Assembly: GCA_963717765.1 (NCBI GenBank)
Contig: CAVQWX010000005.1
Coordinates: 186,001 to 250,000, forward strand
Direction of reading: 5' to 3'
DNA length: 64,000 nucleotides
Source: JACDER01 sp963717765
GTDB taxonomy: Bacteria; Actinomycetota; Thermoleophilia; Gaiellales; Gaiellaceae
Shown: in pieces, positions 26,004 through 35,079 of the stretch
Numbering within the stretch: the stretch's first letter is position 1
Layout of the letters: every line of letters begins with the position of its first letter
Program-made: the position numbers and the translations under genes
Notes under the pieces: model-generated
Database searches by the model: none
Told to the model about the DNA's origin: nothing
What the model saw: the letters and a program-made list of their open reading frames with translations, nothing else

Positions 26004-26065
26004 GAGGCTTTGACGGAATGTTGCGCGTCCCGGCGGCACCGCCCATATTTCGCCAAAGCCTCCTA
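26001..26065. terminator. 12-bp inverted repeat spanning both stop codons of convergent genes
   Basis: TAGGAGGCTTTG (26001-26012) and CAAAGCCTCCTA (26054-26065) are perfect inverted repeats. The TAG of each arm is the stop codon of the gene ending there, so the methyltransferase and the flippase both end with the same 12 bases. The 41-nt loop contains a further GGCGG-CAC-CGCC hairpin. A bidirectional terminator is plausible, although there is no T-run. Confidence 0.55.
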
Positions 26066-27358
26066 AACCAGGTCGAACGTGTACAGCAGTGCGGCGCCCG
26101 CCGCGCCCACGATCGCCGCGGGAACCAGCGGCCAGAACGCGCGCGCGAGCTTCCACATCGCGTGCGGCGTTCCATCGAGCGCGGCGACCATCCGCTGCAC
26201 GGCGACCGAGAACAGGGCATACGAGACAAGGGAACCGACCGCGATGCCGGTGATGCCCTCCTCCATCCAGAGCAGCACCGCGTCAAGCACGAGGTTGAGG
26301 GCAGCCGCAACCGCGTAGACGCGTACGACGCGCCACTGCAGCCCGCGCCCGATCAGATAGGTGGTGAGCGGGAAGGTGCTCGCCAGGATCGCTCCGCCCG
26401 CAAGCAGGATCTGCGCCGCGCGAATCGCGGGCACGTACTCGGGGAGCAGCGCAGACGTCAGACCGGGGATCGCGACCAGTCCGAGCGCGAGGACGATCGC
26501 GGATGCGCGCACGGCGACATGCACTCCGGTGCGCGCGACTTCGATCGCCGCCTGCCCGGCCGAGGACTCTCCGATGCGTTCGAGGACGCGCGGGCCGAAG
26601 CGCGTGGCGATGGCCACCGGGCCCACCATCGCGAGGCTGCTGGCGGCGGTCGCGAGCGTGTACTGGCCGAGGTGCGATTTTCCCAGCCCGACGAGCGCGA
26701 CAACCTTGTCGATCGCGATGAAGTTCGCGTTGCTGAACCAGATGAGCGCGATCGGGATCCCGATGACCGCAAGCCTCTTTGCCTCGACGACGTCCCAGCG
26801 GAACCGCGGCTTCCAGGAGATCAGCTCCCGGACGAGGACGAACTGGATGAGTAGGCCGAAGCTTCCGACGAGGACGGCTCCGGCCGCGCCCCAGGCAAGG
26901 CCGGCGAGGACGCTCGCGACGAGGTCGACGGCCGCGGCAAACGCGAGCGCCCGCCCGAGCGGGTTGAACCGCCCCTCTCCGAGGGCGACGTTGTACGGAA
27001 CCCCCGCGAGCAGCTGAGCGAAGACGGCGAGCGCGAGACCGACCCCGATCCACCAGGGGCCGGGGGCGAGGTCGAAGGCCTGGAACACGGAGAGCGCCAG
27101 CAGCACGGCGGCGGCGCCCACGCCGAGCAGGAGTGACCCGCCGAAGGCCGTAGTCACCATGCGGCTGATTCGCGCCGTGTTCCCCGACCCTCGCAGCATC
27201 GGCAGCTCCCGGCACACGGCATGGAACAGCCCGAGATCGAGGTACGCGCTGTACGTCAAAAAGGTGAAGAAAGCGGCGACGAAGCCGAAGTGCAATGGGC
27301 CGAGATACCAGGCCAGGAAGAAGTTCTTGAGAATGGCGGCGAGCCGCACGAGGTACAT
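26063..27358 (-). CDS. Wzx-like polysaccharide flippase
   Basis: 431 aa with about 12 hydrophobic helices (AILKNFFLAWYLGPLHFGFVAAFFTFLTYSAYLDLGLFHAVCRELP at the start, ALALEVFAVAVQ-type helices later) and the LGPLHFGFVAAF motif of oligosaccharide flippases of the MATE/MVF superfamily. Translocates lipid-linked repeat units across the cytoplasmic membrane. ATG 27358 is the only standard start in frame, yet the sequence upstream (ALDPFSRLRSVGGYAAAM) also looks like the usual first residues of Wzx, so the annotated start may miss about 20 residues. Confidence 0.85.
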   Translation of the reverse strand: MYLVRLAAILKNFFLAWYLGPLHFGFVAAFFTFLTYSAYLDLGLFHAVCRELPMLRGSGNTARISRMVTTAFGGSLLLGVGAAAVLLALSVFQAFDLAPGPWWIGVGLALAVFAQLLAGVPYNVALGEGRFNPLGRALAFAAAVDLVASVLAGLAWGAAGAVLVGSFGLLIQFVLVRELISWKPRFRWDVVEAKRLAVIGIPIALIWFSNANFIAIDKVVALVGLGKSHLGQYTLATAASSLAMVGPVAIATRFGPRVLERIGESSAGQAAIEVARTGVHVAVRASAIVLALGLVAIPGLTSALLPEYVPAIRAAQILLAGGAILASTFPLTTYLIGRGLQWRVVRVYAVAAALNLVLDAVLLWMEEGITGIAVGSLVSYALFSVAVQRMVAALDGTPHAMWKLARAFWPLVPAAIVGAAGAALLYTFDLV

Positions 27359-27497
27359 CGCCGCCGCATATCCCCCGACCGATCGAAGCCGGCTGAATGG
27401 ATCGAGGGCGGTGGTGAGACGACGTCCGTCACGGCGGTAATGCCGGTCCTACGGCGCTCCTACCTTCCGAACGGGGTATCCTAGGCGAGGTGATGCG

Positions 27498-29047
27498 GTG
27501 CGCCCTCTCCTCGTGACTGCGCTGGCCCTCACCGTCCTTGCGGTCGTGGTCGGGTGGGCAGCTCCAGTACATAAGAGCAGTTCCGCGACAGCGGCGGCTG
27601 TGTGGCCCCGTCCTGCGAGTGGCCCGCTCCAGACCGGCATCTTCGACCCGTTCCTCTTCGGAAGCGCCAACGGGAGCGCCAACCAGGACCTCGCCTTCCA
27701 GCGGACGAAGAACGCGGGCGCGAGCACCGTCTTGCTCAACCTCAGTCTGGCGCAACATGGTCCCGGCGGCAAGACCAAGCCAAGCCAACTTCGACGCTGC
27801 GCGATCCGGGAGACGCGCCGTACAGGTGGCTGAGGATCGATGCGGAGGTGCAAGTCCGCGGTTGCGCCGGGCTGCAGCCGATAGCGCTCATCAGCTAGCC
27901 GCCGGACTGGGCTGCTGCGCAGGGCGTCAACGGCCGTAACTACAAGCCGAGCCCGAACGAGCTGAAGCAATTCGCGATCGCGCTCGCCACGCGCTACAGC
28001 GGCAGCTACAAGGGCCTGCCACGCATCCGCTACTGGAGCGTGTGGAACGAGCCGAACCTGCCCTTCTACCTGGAGCCGCAGATCGACAACGGCGTGCTCG
28101 CCTCCGCTGGGTTGTATCGGGACATGGTCAATACTTCGCCGACGGAGTCCACGGCGTTCTGGCCGACAACATGGTCGATCGCCGGCAACCTGGCGCCGTT
28201 CACTTCGCGGACGGGCACCCAGGACAAGTGGGGCATCGCACCGCTCATCTTCATGCGGGCGCTCCTGCCTGAACCTCCAGCCGATCTGCAACGAGCCGGT
28301 GCACTTCGACATCTGGGCGCACCATCCGTACACCTCCGGCGGGCCGAACCACAAGGCGACTCTGCCGAACGACGTCTCCCTGGGCGACCTGCCGAAGATG
28401 CGCAAGATGCTCGTCGAGGGCATCAAGGCCGGTCACGTCGTCTCGACACACGAAGTCGCTTTCTGGGTGACGGAGTTCTCGTACGAGTCGAATCCGCCCG
28501 ATCCGGGCGGCCTCAAGCCGGGTCTCGGCGCGCGCTGGACGTCTGAAGCGCTCTACCGCATGTGGCGCGCCGGCGTAACGCAGGTCACGTGGTTCCTCCT
28601 CACCGACCAGCCGTACACCTCGTACTTCGCCCAGTCTGGCATCTACCTGCGTGGAAGCCCGTCGCCGCAGGGGGACAAACCCAAGTCGGATCCTCCAGTC
28701 CTTCACGTTCCCCTTCGTGGCGTACCAGATCGGCAACCCGAAGGCAGGCAGCAATCGCTCGCGCGGCGTATCCGAGGAACGGGATCCGGGCGCTCGTCTG
28801 GGGACGCGTTCCGTCCGGACAGCGGGAGCGCGTGATCGTCGAGCAGCAGCGCGGCACGGTCTGGCGTCCGGTCGCACTCCTCACGACGAACAAGTACGGG
28901 ATCTTCGGCCGCAAAATTTACGTCCCCACGAAGGGGTCGGTACGCGCCCGCGCGCTCGACGAAGGGCTACGGTCAGCCGCGTCTTCTCGTTGGCGCGGCC
29001 GAAGGACAGGTTCATCAGCCCGTTCGGCGCAAACTGGAGCCGACTAG
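27498..29047 (+). pseudogene. Disrupted secreted glycoside-hydrolase-like gene (clan A type)
   Basis: A signal peptide (LLVTALALTVLAVVVGWAAPV) begins at 27498, but the protein continues only by switching frame several times. LQTGIFDPFLFG is in the first frame, DPGDAPYRWLRIDAEVQV in another, a TAG stop interrupts near 27896, then PDWAAAQGVNGRNYKPSPNE and IRYWSVWNEPNLPF continue. From 28299 HFDIWAHHPYTSGGPNHKA to TWFLLTDQPYTSYF lies in a further frame, and the C-terminal beta domain (RERVIVEQQRGTVWRPV) in yet another near 28830. WSVWNEPNLPF is the acid/base Asn-Glu motif of clan A glycosidases (GH5/GH39-like). At least five indels plus a stop make it non-functional as read, or a poorly assembled stretch. 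Confidence 0.75.
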
Positions 29048-29067
29048 CCAGCACCCCGAACTCCCGG

Positions 29068-30546
29068 ATGACAGCTTCCGCTTTCGCCGCCCGCCTGGAG
29101 CGCTCGGCGTTTGCCCGGGTGATCCCCTCCTCGTGGGTCGCCTCGCTCGTCCTGTTCGCCGCGATCGCCGCGGTCACGCGGCCCGCGACCTTCAACGCAC
29201 CGCTCGAGTACGACCCTCCGCTCTACCTCTACGGCGGCAACCTCATCCTGCACGGGCACACGCCGTACGTGGACATGATCGCCACCAAGGGCCCGGCCAC
29301 CTACCTGCTCTTCGCCGGGATCCGGCTCGTGGCGGGCACGTCCGTCGTGATCGTCCATCTCACGCTCGTCCTCTTCGCCGCCCTCGCCGCCCTAGCGTTG
29401 GCGGCGTACGTCGCACGGTTCGCCGGAAAGGCCATCGGCTTCCTCGCCGGGCTCGTGTTCGCCCTCTTCTCCGCGACCGCGGACCTGGAGGGTTACAGCT
29501 CGAACACCGAGCAGTACGGCGTGGCGCCGATGGTGGGCGCCTGGTGGCTCGCCACGCGCAGGGAATGGTGGGCGACCGGCCTGGCGGGAGGGCTCACGGC
29601 CTTCGCGGCGCTCATGAACCCGGCCTTCGTCGTAGTCGCCCCGTTCGTCGCATACGAGCTCTGGGCATCGTCGTCCGCGGGCCGCGGGCGCCGCTTTGCG
29701 TGGGCCGTCGCAGGCGCGGCCGTCGTAGCCGTCCCGATCCTGCTCTGGATCGCCCTCTCCGGTGCGTTCGGGGACATGCTCGACCAGGTGTTCGGCTACG
29801 CCCGCTCCGGCGTCGGCGGCGGAGGCGGCCGCTTCTGGCACGTCCCTGCGCCCGCGCTGTGGGTGCTGGGCGTGATCGGCTGCGCCGTCGCCATGCGCGA
29901 CGCGCGGCTCCGCCGCGTCGCGATCCCCACCCTGCTCTCGATCGTCGTCGCTTGGACCCGCGTCAAGGTCGCCAACTACTCCTACTCGCATCACTACTAC
30001 CCAGCGCTGCCCGGCATCGCGGCCGGCATCGCGGTCGGGATCGGCTCGCTCTGGCGCCGGTCGCTGCTGGAGCGCGTCGCGATTTGCGCGCTCGTGCTCG
30101 CGGTTCCACTGTGGAGCGAGGTCCTGCGGTTCCAGGGACACGCGCTGCGCGAACCGGCGACGCTCCGCTTCTACAAAACCGCATCGCACCCGTACCACCT
30201 CGTCTACCCCGTCTCCGCGTTCATCCGGTCGCATACGTCTCCGAGCGACACCATCTACATGGCGGGAGGCCTCCCGAGCCGGGAGGCGACCGGGGCACCC
30301 GGCGTGTACTGGCTGGCCGACCGCTTCTCCGCCACGAAGTTCATCGACACGCCGCCAAGTCGCTGGGTGCTGGCCGGTTATGCGTCCGACCGGAGGCGGG
30401 AGTTGCTGGCCCATCCGCCCAAGGCGATCGGGCTGATGCCGCAGTTCCAGGTCGACCCGGACCTGCGCGACGTCCTCCGGCGGTACCGCTACCGGCTCGC
30501 GTACGAAGTCAACGGAGCGCGCGTCTGGCTTCGCGGCGCCGGTTAG
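29068..30546 (+). CDS. GT39/ArnT-like polytopic glycosyltransferase
   Basis: 492 aa; ATG 29068 selected because sequence before it belongs to the disrupted gene upstream. About ten hydrophobic helices; after the first one lie LEYDPPLYLYGGNLILHGHTPYVDMIATKGPATYLLFAG, where the Asp/Glu-rich extracytoplasmic loop and the KGP motif are typical of the PMT/ArnT-type GT-C superfamily. The C-terminal 120 residues are a soluble domain (SDTIYMAGGLPSREATGAPGVYW). It would transfer a sugar from a polyprenyl-phosphate donor outside the membrane. Followed after 9 nt by a DPM1-like transferase that could make that donor. Confidence 0.82.
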   Translation: MTASAFAARLERSAFARVIPSSWVASLVLFAAIAAVTRPATFNAPLEYDPPLYLYGGNLILHGHTPYVDMIATKGPATYLLFAGIRLVAGTSVVIVHLTLVLFAALAALALAAYVARFAGKAIGFLAGLVFALFSATADLEGYSSNTEQYGVAPMVGAWWLATRREWWATGLAGGLTAFAALMNPAFVVVAPFVAYELWASSSAGRGRRFAWAVAGAAVVAVPILLWIALSGAFGDMLDQVFGYARSGVGGGGGRFWHVPAPALWVLGVIGCAVAMRDARLRRVAIPTLLSIVVAWTRVKVANYSYSHHYYPALPGIAAGIAVGIGSLWRRSLLERVAICALVLAVPLWSEVLRFQGHALREPATLRFYKTASHPYHLVYPVSAFIRSHTSPSDTIYMAGGLPSREATGAPGVYWLADRFSATKFIDTPPSRWVLAGYASDRRRELLAHPPKAIGLMPQFQVDPDLRDVLRRYRYRLAYEVNGARVWLRGAG

Positions 30547-30555
30547 TCTCAGGGT

Positions 30556-31299
30556 ATGTCCAAGGAGGGGAAAGTCGTCGTCGTCATGCCCGGCCTCAAC
30601 GTGGCCCGCACGCTCGAGCGCACCTATGAGGGGATCGCCACCGAGTGGGTGGACGAGATCCTTCTCGTCGACGACGGATCGAGCGACAACACACGCGAGC
30701 TTGCGGAGAAGCTGCCCATCCGCGTCATCTGGCATCCGCACAACGTCGGCTACGGCGGGACGCAGAAGACGTGCTACCTGGATGCACTGCAGCGCGACGC
30801 CGACGTGGTGGTGATGCTCCATCCGGACGGCCAGTACGAGCCCTCGCTCATTCCGAAGCTCGTCGAGCCGATCCTGAACGACGAGGCCGACCTCGTCCTC
30901 GGGTCCCGCTTCGCCGAGCCGGGCATGGCGCTCGCGGGCGGAATGCCCCGATACAAGTACGTGGCCAACCGTTTCCTGACGACCACGGAAAATCTCGTAC
31001 TGGGAACCCATCTGACCGAGCTGCACACCGGCTACCGCGCGTACTCGAGACGGCTGTTGCTCGGAGTTCCGTTTCTCCGGAACGCGCTCGACTACAGCTT
31101 CGACTCGGAGCTCATCATGCAGGCGGTCTACTTCGGTTTCCGCGTCGCCGAGGTCCCCGCGCGGTCGAGGTACTTCGAGGAAGCCGGGTCCATGTCGCTC
31201 AAGCCGTCGACCGTCTACGGGATGAAGACGCTCTGGGCGGCCTCGCGCCTCGTCCTCCACCGGTCGGGGATCGTGCGCTCGCGGAAATTCGAGCCGTGA
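30556..31299 (+). CDS. GT2 family glycosyltransferase, dolichol-phosphate-mannose-synthase-like
   Basis: 247 aa. GT-A motifs: VVVMPGLNVARTLERT, ILLVDDGSSDNT (donor Asp), NVGYGGTQKTCYLDAL, VVMLHPDGQYEPSLIPKL (metal-binding segment) and TGYRAYSRRLL, the acceptor loop of DPM1/polyprenyl-phosphate glycosyltransferases. No C-terminal membrane anchor is seen. Most likely makes a polyprenyl-phosphate sugar for the preceding GT-C enzyme. TAGTCT 6 nt before its ATG overlaps the previous stop, so it may also have a leaderless start. Overlaps the next gene by 4 nt. Confidence 0.87.
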   Translation: MSKEGKVVVVMPGLNVARTLERTYEGIATEWVDEILLVDDGSSDNTRELAEKLPIRVIWHPHNVGYGGTQKTCYLDALQRDADVVVMLHPDGQYEPSLIPKLVEPILNDEADLVLGSRFAEPGMALAGGMPRYKYVANRFLTTTENLVLGTHLTELHTGYRAYSRRLLLGVPFLRNALDYSFDSELIMQAVYFGFRVAEVPARSRYFEEAGSMSLKPSTVYGMKTLWAASRLVLHRSGIVRSRKFEP

Positions 31300-32057
31300 C
31301 GGTCACCGGCGAGCGCGTCATGACGCGTGCCGGCGGCTTCAACATGAGCTGGCAGCGGCACGCCGCGTGCTACGCCCTCGCCGAACCGTTCCTTCCCCCT
31401 GGGCGCGTGCTCGATCTCGGGTGCGGGATCGGGCACAGCTACGACCTGCTCGCGCCGCGCGACACCGTCGGGCTCGACTGCGACGCGCACGTCCTCGACG
31501 GCCAGGATCGCGAAACGGTGGTCGCCGACATGCGGCGCATCCCGTTCGACGATCGATCGTTCGCATCCGTGGTCGCCGTCCACTCGATCGAGCATGTTCC
31601 GGATCCCGAGCGGGTTCTGACCGAGGTCGTTCGCGTTCTCGAGCCGGAGGGATGCGCGGTGTTCGCCACTCCGAACCGGCTCACCTTCGGGCGGCCGGAC
31701 GAGATCATCGATCCGTACCACTACGTCGAATACTCTCCGAGTGACCTTGAGGAGCTTTGCGTCCCATGGTTCGAAACGGTTCAGATCTTCGGGCTCTTCG
31801 GGTCGCCGCTCTACGACGAGCTCTCGCGCGACGAGCGCCGCGAGCTCGACCGCACGCTTCGCCTCGACCCGTTCCGGCTGCGGCGGTTCGTGCCGCGACG
31901 CGTGCGGCAGGAGCTGTACGACTGGAAGCTCACGCGCGAGAGGCGCCACACCGACCCGCGTGCGGCTTCCATCGGCGTGGAGGACTTCAGTTTGAGGGAG
32001 GGGGACGTGGACGAGGCTGTCGACCTCGTCGCCGTCTGCCGTTGCGCCGGGTCCTGA
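31296..32057 (+). CDS. Class I SAM-dependent methyltransferase
   Basis: 253 aa, GTG start overlapping the GT2 stop (GTGA). Motif I VLDLGCGIGHSYDLL, then VVADMRRIPFDDRSFASVVAVHSIEHVPDPERVLTEVVRVLEPEGCAVFATPNRLTFGRPDEIIDPYHYVEYSPSDLEEL, as in Methyltransf_11/Ubie-like enzymes of glycan clusters. A C-terminal charged helix pair follows. Its stop overlaps the epimerase start by 16 nt, so the GT-C/GT2/methyltransferase/epimerase genes form one operon. Confidence 0.85.
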   Translation: MTVTGERVMTRAGGFNMSWQRHAACYALAEPFLPPGRVLDLGCGIGHSYDLLAPRDTVGLDCDAHVLDGQDRETVVADMRRIPFDDRSFASVVAVHSIEHVPDPERVLTEVVRVLEPEGCAVFATPNRLTFGRPDEIIDPYHYVEYSPSDLEELCVPWFETVQIFGLFGSPLYDELSRDERRELDRTLRLDPFRLRRFVPRRVRQELYDWKLTRERRHTDPRAASIGVEDFSLREGDVDEAVDLVAVCRCAGS

Positions 32058-33151
32058 TCACCGGGGGAGCCGGGTTCATCGGCTCCCACCTGGCCGAAGA
32101 GCTGCTTCGGGCCGGCGACGAGGTGCGCGTGCTCGATCCGCTCGTTGCGCAGGTGCACGAGGGCAAGCCGCGGCCGGACTACCTCGACGCGGAAGTAGAG
32201 CTCCAGGTCGGCGACGTCCGCGACCCCGGAGCCGTGGACCGCGCGCTGCATGAGATCGACGCCGTGGTGCACCTGGCAGCACGCATCGGGGTGGGGCAGT
32301 CGATGTACGAGATCGCCGACTACACGGCAGCCAATACCGCCGGGACCGGCGTCTTGCTGCAGGCGCTCGTACGGCGTCCGGTCGAGCGTCTGGTCGTCGC
32401 CTCGAGCATGAGCGTCTACGGGGAAGGCCTCTACGCCGAGGAGAGCGGTCGGCATGTGGTCGTCCCCGAGAGGAGCAAGGAACAGCTCGCGCGACGGGAG
32501 TGGGACCCGAAGGGCCCCGAGGGCGAGAGGCTGGACCCGGTTCCCACGCCGGAGACAAAGCCGCCGGCGCACAATTCCGTCTACGCCCTGACGAAGTACG
32601 ACCAGGAGCAGCTCGTCCTGCTGTACGGGAATGCCTACGGCGTGCCGGCCATCGCCCTGCGCCTGTTCAACGTCTACGGCCCGAGGCAGGCTCTCTCCAA
32701 CCCGTATACGGGCGCCGTGGCCATCTTCGCCGCGCGGCTCATGAACGGACGAGCGCCACTGATCTACGAGAACGGGGGTCAGAGACGCGACTTCGTCTCG
32801 GTGCACGATGTCGCCACGGCGTTCCGCCTCGCTCTGGACGCCCCCACGGGGGGTGTCACGGTCAACGTGGGCTCGGGCCGGAGCGCTTCAGTGCTCGAAG
32901 TGGCCAACGTGCTCTCCGAGCGTGTCACGGACGGAGCCACGCAGCCGGAAGTCACGGAGAAGGCGCGCGTGGGTGACATCCGCCACTGCTTTGCGGACAT
33001 CGAGCTCGCGCGAGACCTGCTCGGCTATGAGCCTCGAGTATCGCTCGAGGACGGACTGACGGAGTTCACGGAGTGGATGCGGACCCAATCCGCCGACGAT
33101 CGCTTCGACGCCGCGGCTGCAGAGCTCGCCAGGCGGGGTCTCACGGTCTGA
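32042..33151 (+). CDS. NAD-dependent nucleotide-sugar 4-epimerase (extended SDR)
   Basis: 369 aa from TTG 32042 (LRRVLITGGAGFIGSHLAEELL); no ATG/GTG fits. Catalytic segment SVYALTKYDQE (YxxxK), ASSMSVYGEG and RLFNVYGPRQALSNPYTGAVAIFAARL identify the UDP-glucose 4-epimerase-like SDRs. Residues about 130-180 form an insert (RHVVVPERSKEQLARREWDP ...) at the place where actinobacterial dTDP-rhamnose 4-epimerases have an extra segment, so this may be such an enzyme rather than GalE. Terminates convergently with an 11-nt overlap on the GT2 gene. Confidence 0.82.
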   Translation: MRRVLITGGAGFIGSHLAEELLRAGDEVRVLDPLVAQVHEGKPRPDYLDAEVELQVGDVRDPGAVDRALHEIDAVVHLAARIGVGQSMYEIADYTAANTAGTGVLLQALVRRPVERLVVASSMSVYGEGLYAEESGRHVVVPERSKEQLARREWDPKGPEGERLDPVPTPETKPPAHNSVYALTKYDQEQLVLLYGNAYGVPAIALRLFNVYGPRQALSNPYTGAVAIFAARLMNGRAPLIYENGGQRRDFVSVHDVATAFRLALDAPTGGVTVNVGSGRSASVLEVANVLSERVTDGATQPEVTEKARVGDIRHCFADIELARDLLGYEPRVSLEDGLTEFTEWMRTQSADDRFDAAAAELARRGLTV

Positions 33152-33989
33152 CTCTGCCCGGCTCCCGGAACGAGTGGATGAGCCCCCTTGGTACGGAGAG
33201 CGCGAACTTGCTCCAGATCCCGCCGTAGACGGCAGCGTTGACGAGCGCGCCTCTCTCCGGTGCGTAGTGCCGGCGGTAGAAGCGGTGCATGCCGTAGTGG
33301 AAGGCGTAGTCGAGCTTCGGACTGCGGACGTCCCCGTGCGAGCCGTGCTTGACGTGGACGACCGTTGCGCTCGGTTCGTACCAGACGACGTAGCCGGCCT
33401 GCCGGCAGCGGTAGCAGAGGTCGAGATCCTCCATGAACATCCAGTAGCCCTCGTCGAAGAGGCCGATCTCCTCGAGGACGCGGCGCCGCATAAGCATGAA
33501 GGCTCCGTTGACCGCATCGACCGGGCCCACCTCGACGTCCGGCGCACGGTACTGGGTCTGTGCGCCGGCGAAATGCCCGAGAGCTCCGAGCACGGTGGGG
33601 AACGAGCGCTTGGCGGCATGGTCGAGCGTCCCGTCCTCGAGCTCGAGCCGGCAGCCGCAGATGCCGATGTCGGGCTGCTCCTCCATCAGCTCGAGCAAGC
33701 GGTCGAGCGCTCCCTGGGTGACGCGCGTGTCGGGGTTGAGCGCGAGAACGTACGTCGAGTCGCCGCCGCGGATGGCCTGGTTGTTGGCGGTCGAAAAGCC
33801 GACGTTCCGGTCGTTCGCGATCAGGCGCACCTCGGGGTACTCGCGCGTGACCATCTCGACCGTTCCGTCGCCGGAGTGGTTGTCGACGACCGTCACGTCG
33901 TGGCCGGGAGCGTGCTCGCGCAGCGACGTCAGACACTCACGCAGGTGGTCGCACGAGCGGTACGAGACGATCACGATCTCGAGCGTCAC
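33141..33989 (-). CDS. GT2 rhamnosyltransferase-like glycosyltransferase
   Basis: 282 aa from GTG 33989, which overlaps the GT4 stop (GTGA). Motifs: VTLEIVIVSYRSCDHLRECL, VTVVDNHSGDGT, NVGFSTANNQAI, VLALNPDTRVTQGAL (DxD-like NPD), GAFMLMRRRVLEEIGLFDEGYWMFMEDLDLCYRCRQAG, the ED-D/Y-RCR signature of WbbL/rhamnosyltransferase-type GT2 enzymes. Adds a deoxyhexose or similar sugar to a growing glycan. Confidence 0.86.
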   Translation of the reverse strand: MTLEIVIVSYRSCDHLRECLTSLREHAPGHDVTVVDNHSGDGTVEMVTREYPEVRLIANDRNVGFSTANNQAIRGGDSTYVLALNPDTRVTQGALDRLLELMEEQPDIGICGCRLELEDGTLDHAAKRSFPTVLGALGHFAGAQTQYRAPDVEVGPVDAVNGAFMLMRRRVLEEIGLFDEGYWMFMEDLDLCYRCRQAGYVVWYEPSATVVHVKHGSHGDVRSPKLDYAFHYGMHRFYRRHYAPERGALVNAAVYGGIWSKFALSVPRGLIHSFREPGRVRP

Positions 33990-35029
33990 TCCAGCGCCTC
34001 CATGATCACGTCTCCCCACCTGGGCCCGAGCCGGGCAAGTTCGCGGGAACGCTGAAGCGCACGCGCTCCCAGCCCGGCGCGGTCGGCGGAGAGCGCCGCG
34101 GCGAGCGCCGCGGGATCGCCGGGGAGGAAATAGACCGCGGCGTCACCAGCCGCCTCCCGGTGCGGCGGAATGTCACTTGCAAAGGTGGGCAGTCCGTACG
34201 AGAGGCTCTCGGCGACGGGGAGGCCATACCCCTCGTAGCGGGAGGCGCTCACGGTCGCGCCGGCGCTGCGGTACAGCTCGTCCAGCCGTTCCTCGCTCAC
34301 CCAGCCGGCGAACTCCACGTCGAGATCATCGGCGAAGCTGCGGTACGGCTCGGCCTCACCCTCGCCCACGATGACGACCCGCGGTCGCTTCTCCATGAGG
34401 CGGACGGCCTGCAGCACCGTCTCAACGCCCTTGTACGGCCGCAGCGAGCCGACGACGAGGACGGGGCCGTCAGGTCTTTCCGCAGGGAGCTCGACGCGCG
34501 GAGGGGGATGGTCGGCGACCACGCGCGCGTCGAGGCCGAGGGCGCGCTGGATCTCCGCGCGGGAGAAATCCGAGATCGTGGCCACGACAGATGCGTGGCG
34601 AGCCGCGAGCGGGACGAGGAGGCGGTAGTAGGCGTTCTCGGCTGTCCCGGCGGTGTCCGGCCGTGTCAACCGGCGAACGTCGTTCACGACGAGGAGGACG
34701 CGTGCGTGGCCCCAGGCCGGAGCCTGGTCGCCGATGCAGACCAGCAGGGTCGAGGCGGGGTCGCTAACGGGTGCGATGAGCTGTTGCCGGAGGATGCGGC
34801 GCAGCCGCGGTCGCGCGCGTGCGATCGGCGTCTCGAACGCGGTCCGCGCCGGGAAGGCGGGCGAGAGCAGCGGGAGCGTCTCGGCCGCGCAGCGCAGCTC
34901 CAGCGAAACGTCCTCGGGCAGGCGGGCGAGCTCGCGGCCGATCGAGAGGACCTGGCGGCCCAGTCCCGAGTACTTCTGTGCAATTTGTAACGAGTCGACT
35001 ACGACTTTCATCGTCTCGCGCCCTTTCAT
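33986..35029 (-). CDS. GT4 family glycosyltransferase
   Basis: 347 aa; ATG 35029 or ATG 35011 (MKVVVDSLQIA) possible. C-terminal GT-B domain: VLVVGSLRPYKGVETVLQAVRLM, VEFAGWVSEERLDELYRSAGATVSASRYEGYGLPVAESLSYGLPTFASDIPPHREAAG, the E-x7-E motif region of GT4 mannosyltransferases. N-terminal domain has SGLGRQVLSIGREL. First gene of the two-gene minus-strand unit with the GT2. Divergent from the NeuB-like gene. Confidence 0.87.
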   Translation of the reverse strand: MKGRETMKVVVDSLQIAQKYSGLGRQVLSIGRELARLPEDVSLELRCAAETLPLLSPAFPARTAFETPIARARPRLRRILRQQLIAPVSDPASTLLVCIGDQAPAWGHARVLLVVNDVRRLTRPDTAGTAENAYYRLLVPLAARHASVVATISDFSRAEIQRALGLDARVVADHPPPRVELPAERPDGPVLVVGSLRPYKGVETVLQAVRLMEKRPRVVIVGEGEAEPYRSFADDLDVEFAGWVSEERLDELYRSAGATVSASRYEGYGLPVAESLSYGLPTFASDIPPHREAAGDAAVYFLPGDPAALAAALSADRAGLGARALQRSRELARLGPRWGDVIMEALE

Positions 35030-35079
35030 AGTTCCGGAATGTGTGGTATTTCTTCGGCCCCCGCCTGCTACGGACCCCG

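Noticed and set aside
27720..28830. Transposon insertion as a cause of the disrupted glycosidase gene
   Set aside because: No transposase fragment, target duplication or inverted ends were seen; the damage consists of small frame changes.
29392..31260. About 620-codon open frame on the minus strand
   Set aside because: It is the antisense of the GT39-like and GT2 genes, which have complete family motifs; the antisense translation has none.
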